Positions 26,014 to 33,961 of a stretch of DNA of 62,561 bases are shown here, one piece after another. Origin of the DNA: G020350405 sp964513655 (GTDB lineage Bacteria; Planctomycetota; Phycisphaerae; Sedimentisphaerales; Anaerobacaceae). Position numbers and translations under genes: made by a program. The DNA is taken from positions 1 to 62,561 of the forward strand of contig CAZENQ010000008.1 of assembly GCA_964513655.1 (NCBI GenBank). The letters run 5' to 3'. The notes beneath the pieces were generated by a model, which searched no databases, was not told the origin of the DNA, and saw nothing but the letters and a program-made list of their open reading frames with translations. Position 1 is the stretch's first letter, and each line of letters opens with the position of its first letter.

Positions 26014-26097
26014 ATCACGGCCAGGCCGTGCATATTTTTGTGCTGGGTTCGTTTGTGTAGGTCCCTCAAACCCAGCTAAGGAGGAGAAAAGAAGCTA
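26014..26097 (-). promoter_or_regulatory. Conserved two-hairpin 5' leader, copy C
   Basis: GCTGGGTT/AACCCAGC (26076-26069 with 26049-26042), loop 19 bases, then CACGGC/GCCGTG (26030-26016), ending 19 bases before the ATG. Upstream at 26182-26193 the minus strand reads CTGCGCGCATAG, matching the stop-codon region of the two RRKRLHA genes; a further gene unit has probably been lost here. Confidence 0.6.
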
Positions 26098-26767
26098 TTA
26101 GTGCCAAATCATCTTTCCTGTCGTAATCGAATTATTAACTTGTAAAGACTTTCAACTTTTATATTTCTGCTCTGCGTCGCTCTATGCGCGCAGAGAGTCT
26201 GCGCAATTAACCAGTGAGTTTTCTCTTCCGGCGGACAGTTCATCCGCAAAAAGTTTGTGCAGCTTGGCTTTCGGGTCAACTACCCTATTGCACTATCGCA
26301 TAAAAATGCGGCTAAGCTCTATATCAAGATACAAACTATCTCAACTTCTCTGAGCTTTCTCCACCCCATTTAATGATGTGCAAAGATAAACTCTCACAAG
26401 GAGTAAAAAACACCACTAAAAAGCAATAAGCAAATTGCCCATAGTGATGCGTCTTCTCAGCCCCCAAGCTGATAGAGGTATTAAACCAAATTTGCATACA
26501 AATGTCAAGACTTTTTTTGGGTTTTTTGAAAGTTTTTGTAAAAAAGTTGTCACCCCGCCGTGGGGCCGCTGAAATGGTGGTAACAGGCGATTTTATTGGC
26601 CGGATGCAAATTTTTTTTTACAAAAGCCTTTTTTATGGAAAAAATTATCTTGCCAGCTTTTTGTTCGCGGGCGGCGCGGCGAATCGCCGGGTTCGCCGCA
26701 GACGACTATTTGACGAGACGGCACAAGGGTTATTGCTGAATCTGGAAAAGAAGGTCTGATAATTTCC
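26098..26767. other. Gene-free spacer with remnant of a lost PEP-CTERM unit
   Basis: Apart from the 3'-end remnant near 26182, I see no gene. An 85-codon plus-strand frame at 26502-26759 lacks family features and a ribosome-binding site. On the plus strand at about 26273-26330 the frame reads GFRVNYPIALSHKNAAKLY, vaguely like the end of an acetyltransferase, but this is too short to call. Confidence 0.45.
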
Positions 26768-26796
26768 TTGACATTCGTCGGTGAGTTATATAAAAT
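26768..26796 (+). promoter_or_regulatory. Sigma-70-type promoter for the GLUG gene
   Basis: TTGACA at 26768-26773 and TAAAAT at 26791-26796, with an exact 17-base spacer. The leader would be about 145 bases long and includes hairpin CCGAT/ATCGG near 26852-26870 and CGCG/CGCG near 26898-26912, before AGGAGG at the start codon. Confidence 0.7.
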
Positions 26797-26948
26797 TTGG
26801 CTAACGTAAGTATTACGCCTGGAGGGGAGCAAAAGCCTGTTTTTTTGCCGATTTGCCGGCATCGGCTCCCTTCAAAATGCGGTTTTTACGGCTTAAACGC
26901 GATATGAGCGCGTTCGGGTAGAAATTTAACCATGACAGGAGGACAAAA

Positions 26949-29900
26949 ATGGACAGCAGAGCAAATCTAAAAGCATGGCTGGCAATATCGATATTATTCG
27001 CAGTTAGCCACTGGGGCTTTCAGTCAGCTTACGGTCAGCCGTGGGATGGGAATGGCGTTGCGGGGGACCCGTATCAGATATGGACTCCAAATGATATGCA
27101 GGCGATCGGGGCGGATGCGAATTACTGGGATGCGCATTTTGAGTTGATGGCCGATATTGATTTGGGCAGCTATACGGGGACGAGTTTCAACATCATTGGG
27201 AATGATGTGAATGCTTTCGCTGGCGTTTTTGATGGCAACGGCCACACAATTGCCAGTTTTACCTATGATTCCAACGAGATGGATTACGTCGGTCTTTTTG
27301 GGTACGTCAGTGGTGGGAAGATAATGAATTTGGGCTTAAGAGACCCAAGTGTCAACGCTGGTACAGGCAACGGTGTTGGTTCGCTGGTCGGTTATGTTGG
27401 GGGTGGAACAATAATCGGTTGCTATGTCGAGGGCGGCAGTGTTTCGGGAGTATACGGTGTCGGAGGTTTGGTTGGAGGCAGTTATGATGGCGAAATCGTT
27501 GACTGTTATTCGACAGGTGATATTGCAGGGCTTGGTTGGCTCGGCGGTCTGACGGGAAGCAATGGTTGTAGTGTAAGGAACTGTTATTCGAGGGCAGATG
27601 TTACAGGGGGAGGAGATTCTGTCGGCGGTCTGACGGGAGGCAACCTAGACACGATAGAAAATTGCTATTCAACGGGCGTTGTTACAGGGCAAGGATGGAG
27701 CGTTGGCGGTCTGGTGGGAAATAATGATGCCGGTGGCGAGGTAATAAACTCCTATTGGGACGTAGAGAGCAGCGGCATAGATACAAGTTATGGAGGAATT
27801 GGCTTGACTACCGCAGATATGTACAACAAACACACGTTTTTTTTGTGGGGTTGTGACGGGGGCTGGACTATTGATGACGGTAACGATTATCCAAGGCTCG
27901 TGTGGGAGGGCAAGGTCGGTGAAGTTATAGAAGGCTTTGGGTGTGGAACGGAGGAAGAGCCATATCTGCTCTATGGGGCCAGCAGTATGTATGTCATAGG
28001 TGTGAGTCAACGGAATTATGACAAGCACTATGAGCTGATGGTAGATATTGATATGAGCGGATATATATGGAGAAGCCATAACATCATCGGACAATATTTA
28101 GATTCTTATGACAATAGTCCCTTTACGGGTGTTTTTGACGGGGGAGGTCATACAATATCGAATTTTAGATGCGATGCTAACGGTGTTGAGCGTATTGGAC
28201 TTTTTGGGTATATCGATGGCCTGAACGCCGAGATAAAGAATGTCGGATTGATAGACCCTAATGTTGAGGCAGGTACAGGAGAGTGTGTTGGGGGTTTGAT
28301 CGGGTTTTTAGCAGAAGGCAGCGTTACAGGTTGTTGTGTCAAGGGTGGCATTGTAAAGGGCAATCGTTTTGTCGGCGGTCTTGTGGGATGGATCGAAAGA
28401 GACGGCGGCATATCCAAGTGTTATTCTACGGCGGGTGTTATGGGCGATTATAGTGTCGGCGGTCTGGTGGGATATATTTTTAGTGGTGGTATTACTGATT
28501 GTTATGCGACAGGCACCGTCACAGCGGCAAGTAATGGGGGCGGGTTGATTGGGCGAACTTATAAGGGGCAGTTCATCAAGGACAGCTACTGGGACGTGAA
28601 TAGCAGCGGAGTGACAACGCAGTATGTACGTGGAGGTATTGGTTTGACCACGAGGCAGATGCAGAGCAAGGGCACGTATTTATTCTGGGGTTGTGGAGAG
28701 GGGGCATGGACCATAGACGATGGCAATGATTATCCAAAGCTTTTGTGGGAGGGCAAGGTCGGTGAAGTTATAGATTTGGGCTGCGGTACGGAGGAAGAGC
28801 CATATCTGATTTATGAGGCGACGAGCATGTATGTGATAGGCGCGAGTTACTTTTGTTCCATCCGTAATCTCGATAAGCATTACAGGCTGATGGCGGATAT
28901 TGATATGAGTGAATATACAGGGGCGAGTATTTACATCATCGGGATTGATGATCGGATTCCTTTTAACGGGGTATTCGATGGCAACAGCCACGCGATATCA
29001 AACTTTACATACGAGAGCAACGGCGTAGATTACATAGGGCTTTTCGGCTATGTGGGTGAGGGAGCGGAGATAAGAGATTTGATGTTGATTGACCCAAATG
29101 TGAATGCAGGTGATGGAAGTTATGTAGGTGCATTAGTGGGATATTCGGAGGGCGGAAGTCTTAGCGGTTGCCGTGTAGAGGGTGGGAATGTTAGTGGGGG
29201 TAGCCGTTTTGTAGGCGGCATGGTGGGATCCAGTGATTATGGTATGCTGTCCAACTGTGGTTATGAAGGTAGTGTCAGGGGAGAGTATGGTGCGGTTGGT
29301 GGTCTGGTAGGGTATAGGGTAGGCGAAGTATTGAATTGCTACTCGAGAGGTGTCGTTACAGGAGTTCAAGACGTAGGCGGCTTAGTGGGGCACATTCGTT
29401 CCTGCGGGAGCATATCGAACTGTTTTTCGGGGAGCATTGTTACAGGGCAAGAGATCATAGGGGGTCTTATAGGATATAATTCTTGTGGTGACATATCCAA
29501 CTGTTATTCGACAGGCGATGTTGCAGGAGAAAATGATGTTGGCGGTCTGGTTGGTTACAACCACGGTGGTAGTTATACCAGCTGTTTCTGGGACAATGAT
29601 GTTAATCCGGATGTGAACGGTATTGGCAACGGTGATGACCCAAACGTAACCGGCAAAACCACGGCGGAGATGCAGGATGCGAATACGTTTATAGGAGCCG
29701 GTTGGGATTTTAATACGCCGATATGGAAGTTCTGCAGCGTGCCGGATTATCCGAGGTTGGAGTGGGAGCAGTGTCCCGGGCCGGGGGCGCCGGTGTTGGA
29801 GAGTGAGCCGGATATGACGACAGGAACGACCAACACCATTTTCTGGGGTGTGGTGGATGATGCAAATGATTACTTTGCTGAGTGTGCTAACGACGTGAAC

Positions 29901-30344
29901 TTCGCCGGCGTTGTTTATGACAGCGGCTGGATTATGGACACGAACTACACATTCACTGGATTGGAAGCCGGTCGGCGGTACTGGTACAATGTGAAGGCGA
30001 GACGGGCGTGCGGGGTGGAAAGTGAGTGGTCGAATGTGGAATCCTCGCTTCAAGTAACGCTCGCCGAAGCCGTTGAGGTGGCGCTTGATTCGAACAGCCT
30101 TCAGAACGAAAACATGATGAACGCCCTGCTAAACAAGATAGATGCAGCGCAGGCGATGATTGACGATGGTCGGTATCAGGCTGCGCTGAATAAGCTGGAA
30201 AACGACATTTTGGCGAAGACGGACGGGTGTGTAGAGAGCGGTGAGCCGGACAAGAATGACTGGATAATAACCTGCGAAGGCCAGAATGAGGTTTATCCGC
30301 TGATTATGGAAACCATCGACTATGTAATGGCCCTTATGGAATGA
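26949..30344 (+). CDS. Large secreted GLUG-repeat protein with fibronectin-like domain
   Basis: 1131 residues: a signal peptide (to about SAYGQ), then three tandem modules of about 300 residues. Each opens with an EEPYLIY..SMYVIG or similar line, runs through GLUG repeats (VGGLVGY...ISNCYSTGDV) and closes with SYWDV, TTADM, WTIDDGNDYPRL. A fibronectin-III-like domain follows (about 960-1040, YTFTGLEAGRRYWYNVKA), then a helical C-terminus. GLUG repeats occur in bacterial adhesins and peptidase-associated surface proteins. There is no PEP-CTERM or dockerin, so anchoring is unclear. AGGAGG stands 5 bases before the ATG. Confidence 0.88.
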   Translation: MDSRANLKAWLAISILFAVSHWGFQSAYGQPWDGNGVAGDPYQIWTPNDMQAIGADANYWDAHFELMADIDLGSYTGTSFNIIGNDVNAFAGVFDGNGHTIASFTYDSNEMDYVGLFGYVSGGKIMNLGLRDPSVNAGTGNGVGSLVGYVGGGTIIGCYVEGGSVSGVYGVGGLVGGSYDGEIVDCYSTGDIAGLGWLGGLTGSNGCSVRNCYSRADVTGGGDSVGGLTGGNLDTIENCYSTGVVTGQGWSVGGLVGNNDAGGEVINSYWDVESSGIDTSYGGIGLTTADMYNKHTFFLWGCDGGWTIDDGNDYPRLVWEGKVGEVIEGFGCGTEEEPYLLYGASSMYVIGVSQRNYDKHYELMVDIDMSGYIWRSHNIIGQYLDSYDNSPFTGVFDGGGHTISNFRCDANGVERIGLFGYIDGLNAEIKNVGLIDPNVEAGTGECVGGLIGFLAEGSVTGCCVKGGIVKGNRFVGGLVGWIERDGGISKCYSTAGVMGDYSVGGLVGYIFSGGITDCYATGTVTAASNGGGLIGRTYKGQFIKDSYWDVNSSGVTTQYVRGGIGLTTRQMQSKGTYLFWGCGEGAWTIDDGNDYPKLLWEGKVGEVIDLGCGTEEEPYLIYEATSMYVIGASYFCSIRNLDKHYRLMADIDMSEYTGASIYIIGIDDRIPFNGVFDGNSHAISNFTYESNGVDYIGLFGYVGEGAEIRDLMLIDPNVNAGDGSYVGALVGYSEGGSLSGCRVEGGNVSGGSRFVGGMVGSSDYGMLSNCGYEGSVRGEYGAVGGLVGYRVGEVLNCYSRGVVTGVQDVGGLVGHIRSCGSISNCFSGSIVTGQEIIGGLIGYNSCGDISNCYSTGDVAGENDVGGLVGYNHGGSYTSCFWDNDVNPDVNGIGNGDDPNVTGKTTAEMQDANTFIGAGWDFNTPIWKFCSVPDYPRLEWEQCPGPGAPVLESEPDMTTGTTNTIFWGVVDDANDYFAECANDVNFAGVVYDSGWIMDTNYTFTGLEAGRRYWYNVKARRACGVESEWSNVESSLQVTLAEAVEVALDSNSLQNENMMNALLNKIDAAQAMIDDGRYQAALNKLENDILAKTDGCVESGEPDKNDWIITCEGQNEVYPLIMETIDYVMALME

Positions 30345-30390
30345 TGGACGAAAGCAGATAGCGGCACGCACTTTCGGCGAGCTGGGCTGC

Positions 30391-31608
30391 TTAGGTTGGT
30401 TTTTGCTTTTTTAGGGGTTTTTCGCGGACGAACCGGCTGATATTGCGGACGGCCTGGCGGAGGCGCTGCTCATTTTCGACGAGGGCAATTCGCATATAAT
30501 TTTCGCCGTTTTCTCCGAACGCCCTGCCGGGTGCGATTGCGACCTCGGCGTACTCCATCAGGTCCATTGCGTAATCGATAGTGTCTTTGCCCTTTAGGTG
30601 TTCGGCGGGCACTTTCGCCCAGACAAACATTGACGCGCGGGGTTTTTCGACCTCCCAGCCGATTCTTGCAAGGCCGTCACAGACGACATCCCGGCGGGAC
30701 TGGTATTTTTTGTTTTGCTCGACTATGTCCTTGTCGCAGTGGCGCATGGCGATGATTCCGGCTATCTGGACGGCCTGGAATATGCCGTAATCGTAGTAGC
30801 CCTTTATCGTCGCGAGGTAGTCAATCATATCCTTATTGCCGGCCGCGAAGCCGATTCTAAAGCCGGCCATACTGTAGGGCTTGCTCATCGTGGTAAATTC
30901 AACGCCGACATCCTTGGCGCCTTTCACAGAAAGAAAACTCGGCGCTTTATAGCCGTCAAAGCAGGTCTCACCATAGGCGAAATCGTGAATGACCGCTATG
31001 CCGAAGCGCCTGGCCAAATCGACGACAGGCTCAAAGAAGCCCTCATCAACCGTCATCGCGGTCGGATTGTGGGGGTAATTGAGAATCAGCAACTTGGGCT
31101 TTGGATAGAGGTTCTCGCATACCATCGCGATGTTGTCTATAAACTTCTGGTCACAGCCGAGCGGGACCGAAATTACGTTGGCACCGGCCAACGCGACGGC
31201 GTAATTATGAATTGGAAAGGCAGGGTCGGGCACGATTGCTGTATCGCCCGGGCCAAGCATCGCCAGGCACAGGTGGCTGAAACCTTCCTTAGAGCCGATA
31301 CAGGCCAAGACCTCTGTCTCCGGGTCCAACTCGACATTCCAGAGTTTGGCGTATTTGTCCGCTATTTCTTTTCGCAGGCCCTTGATGCCTCTCGATGCGC
31401 TGTAGCGGTGGTTGCGCGGGTCCTTAGCGGCCTCGCATAACTTGTCTATAGCGATTTGCGGTGCCGGGTCGGAGGGATTACCCATACCCAAATCGATAAT
31501 GTCCGCACCAGCCTGACGCTTGGCAAGTTTTAGGGCGTTTAGTCGCCCAAACAGATAGGGCGGCAGACGCGTTATCCTCTGTGCCGGCTGAATCTTAAAT
31601 TCCGCCAT
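30391..31608 (-). CDS. PLP-dependent class I/II aminotransferase (AlaC/DapL-like)
   Basis: Fold type I aminotransferase of the branch with alanine aminotransferase AlaC and LL-diaminopimelate aminotransferase. IDLGMGNPSDPAP near the N-terminus, NYPHNPTA for substrate/PLP, and the PLP lysine in TTMSKPYSMAGFRIGF are present; the C-terminus holds RIALVENEQRLRQAVRNI. ATG 31608 (MAEFKIQPAQRI) gives the family N-terminus, with GAGAG upstream; the frame extends to 31683 without support. It is convergent with the GLUG gene and followed upstream by the membrane protein at 31812. Exact amino acid unknown. Confidence 0.9.
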   Translation of the reverse strand: MAEFKIQPAQRITRLPPYLFGRLNALKLAKRQAGADIIDLGMGNPSDPAPQIAIDKLCEAAKDPRNHRYSASRGIKGLRKEIADKYAKLWNVELDPETEVLACIGSKEGFSHLCLAMLGPGDTAIVPDPAFPIHNYAVALAGANVISVPLGCDQKFIDNIAMVCENLYPKPKLLILNYPHNPTAMTVDEGFFEPVVDLARRFGIAVIHDFAYGETCFDGYKAPSFLSVKGAKDVGVEFTTMSKPYSMAGFRIGFAAGNKDMIDYLATIKGYYDYGIFQAVQIAGIIAMRHCDKDIVEQNKKYQSRRDVVCDGLARIGWEVEKPRASMFVWAKVPAEHLKGKDTIDYAMDLMEYAEVAIAPGRAFGENGENYMRIALVENEQRLRQAVRNISRFVREKPLKKQKPT

Positions 31609-31811
31609 AATTTCTCTCGCAAACTCAAAAAGCCCTGACTCTAATACAATCGGACAGTCTACAGCCGCAAAATGAATTTTCAAACCTTTTTTGCCCGGCT
31701 TTTGGCCTTAAAGATTGAACACTTAGCTGGGGGAGCGTTACGATACACATGGCACACGTGATTAACGTGTTTAGTTTCTCTTATTTTTGCACCGGGTCCC
31801 GGCGCAACACG

Positions 31812-33587
31812 TTATTGGCTGAAGTACCATTGGTGAGAATCACGGGCCTTTATAACAAAGAATGTAAGGGAATAGTAGCCCAAACCCCCGTCATCGACTT
31901 TTGCAACGGCCAGCTTTCTTTTTGCCTCGGCTACTTTTGTTACGAGGAGAAATTTATCGTACCCGCGGCTGCGCAGTTTCATGACCAACTGCTCAAGGTG
32001 CTCTCGGGACTTAGTGTGGAAGATTTTTTTGTTATAGAATGCGGAGAACAGCTCCTGGGGGGCCCACCACACGGGACATATAACGATTTGCTCAGGACGT
32101 TTTTGAATCTCCTGACTCAGGCGGTATGAAAAGTTTTTCTTCTTGTGCAGCAGGCGCATGGAATAAAGCTGGGCGGCAAAACTTATTAAAATTACCAATG
32201 CGACGGCGAATGTGCGCCAGCTGATACTTAGATTGAAGCACTTGAACCACTGAACAAGGTTTACGGCTGCCAGCACCGCAAACAAGGGATAGAGAACAAG
32301 AAGCAGACGGTTGCCCCAATGGATGCCCCTTGAGCCCAAGTGGGGCGCAGTTAGGCCGTAAAGGCCGGCATACACAAGCGCAACAATCCATATCCACTTT
32401 ATCAGCGCTGAATCAGCGACAGAATCCCCGGAGTCCTTAAGCCGCAGAAAAGACAATATCAATACCGGGACCGCCGTAAACAAACTGCATGAATGTAGCA
32501 TCCAAAAGATGGGACTGGGTGATGTAAAATAGCCGCACAAAGCAAAAAAGGAACTGACTATTGCTATAAGACTGTAAAGCGGCACGGCCAAAATAAACGC
32601 GCATCTCGAAAACCGGCGGTTTATCAAAAATGCAACGACAAAAGGAGCTGTCACTGCCAACGAGACCCACACCTTCGGATTCGCAGCCAGGAACAGATTA
32701 TAAACAACCGCAGGTTTCTTGACGATAAACTCCGCGATTCCGGCGTCGGAGAAAACATGGCTTGTGAGATGAAAACCAAAGGGCTCTCCCATGGCCGCCC
32801 ACTGGAAAAACCAAAGGGGTATAACGCCGGCTATCATGCCGGCAACACCAAGCGACGCGATTTTCAGCCTCCTGCCGGGACTGTAGGCCAGGGCGCCGCA
32901 AACAAGCACCACGCAGAACAGATACAGCTCGTCCCTGAAATATATACCGAGCGAGGCCAAAATACTGCCCATGACCAACTGTTTAGCCAAACCGCTCTTC
33001 AGGAACCGCAAATAAAAATAGACGCCCCAAATGCAAAAGCAAACCGCGACAATATGTTCCCAAAAGGTGACGCTGTAGAACCATATAGGTGTGCAAAGAC
33101 CGGCTATCAGGACCACTGTATGTTTGGCGGATGTCTTTAGGCCTATCGCCCCGACTATTCTTGCAAGCCCGGCAAGGGTCAACACCGAACAGACCATAGG
33201 CAGAACATACAAACCTGAAAATCCGAAGAGCCTGAAAAGAACAGAAGACACGGTGGCAAAGACGATTGAAAAAGGAGAAAACAGCTTTTGGTCTTTTACC
33301 TGAGAGAACGGAGGAATCAACGGGTTGTATTCAAAGTCCGGGTCGATGGTTCTTCCGGACCAGGGGATAGAATAGTCGGAATAATTGCTTTTGGTGATAG
33401 CCTGGACCTGAAGGAATTTATTGGCATTGTCAATGCTCCAGAAACCTTGTCTCTCAAGAACGCAAAGAGTTAGCACGTATATCGCACTGACCAAAGCCAC
33501 CGAACAAAAAACAGAACTGCGGGGGTCAAGTATTCGCGTGAGCGATTTCACTTCCTGTTCCACGCCAGATTGCCGATTCTTCATCAT
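31812..33587 (-). CDS. Multi-spanning membrane protein, GT39/ArnT-like glycosyltransferase
   Basis: About 590 residues with around 10-12 hydrophobic spans. The first periplasmic loop after span 1 contains an acidic stretch (FWSIDNANKF and DPDFEYNP), as expected for lipid-linked sugar transferases of the GT-C fold. The C-terminal 100 residues are soluble (EQIVICPVWWAPQELF). The family match rests on topology rather than on a signature motif. ATG 33587 or 33584 is preferred; a TTG at 33653 is possible. No ribosome-binding site is visible. Possible role: sugar transfer for the many surface proteins nearby. Confidence 0.6.
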   Translation of the reverse strand: MMKNRQSGVEQEVKSLTRILDPRSSVFCSVALVSAIYVLTLCVLERQGFWSIDNANKFLQVQAITKSNYSDYSIPWSGRTIDPDFEYNPLIPPFSQVKDQKLFSPFSIVFATVSSVLFRLFGFSGLYVLPMVCSVLTLAGLARIVGAIGLKTSAKHTVVLIAGLCTPIWFYSVTFWEHIVAVCFCIWGVYFYLRFLKSGLAKQLVMGSILASLGIYFRDELYLFCVVLVCGALAYSPGRRLKIASLGVAGMIAGVIPLWFFQWAAMGEPFGFHLTSHVFSDAGIAEFIVKKPAVVYNLFLAANPKVWVSLAVTAPFVVAFLINRRFSRCAFILAVPLYSLIAIVSSFFALCGYFTSPSPIFWMLHSCSLFTAVPVLILSFLRLKDSGDSVADSALIKWIWIVALVYAGLYGLTAPHLGSRGIHWGNRLLLVLYPLFAVLAAVNLVQWFKCFNLSISWRTFAVALVILISFAAQLYSMRLLHKKKNFSYRLSQEIQKRPEQIVICPVWWAPQELFSAFYNKKIFHTKSREHLEQLVMKLRSRGYDKFLLVTKVAEAKRKLAVAKVDDGGLGYYSLTFFVIKARDSHQWYFSQ

Positions 33588-33819
33588 CAAATTTGGGGCT
33601 TTTGCATGATTTTCTGCTGAGGCATTATAGAGAACGGACTGGCCGGCAGTCAACTCAAAATGTCGGCGCGCACGAATGCATCAGTGCCGGGTTCTGACAG
33701 GCGAATTGAAATATTGACCGACCCCGGCGAGGGCAAAAGGCCCTCGTCCGGCAAAAACCGCCGAAATTGCGCTGCCGTACGCCTGATATTTTCGGACGGC
33801 TGGTTTAGCAGATTTATCT

Positions 33820-33848
33820 TGATATTTCTCTCAAAATCAGGTAAACTG
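33820..33848 (+). promoter_or_regulatory. Candidate promoter for the beta-helix gene cluster
   Basis: TTGATA at 33820-33825, a 17-base spacer, TAAACT at 33843-33848. It lies in the divergent spacer between the membrane protein and the beta-helix genes, about 110 bases before the ATG at 33962. A GAGGGC/GCCCTC hairpin stands upstream at 33729-33745. Confidence 0.5.
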
Positions 33849-33961
33849 GGATGCATATATTTAAGGAGTAGATGAGGGTGACAAGGCCTGCTTTTGTCCT
33901 GCCGAGTTTGTCCTCATAGAGAGCCGACCTGGTTAATTCAGCACCCATTTGGAGGAGTGGT

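Noticed and set aside
24394..26097. Cyclic-di-GMP or cobalamin riboswitch in the PEP-CTERM leaders
   Set aside because: The conserved core bases of those classes are missing; only the two simple hairpins are shared.
26502..26759. 85-codon plus-strand ORF
   Set aside because: No family features; it ends just before the GLUG promoter and is probably chance.
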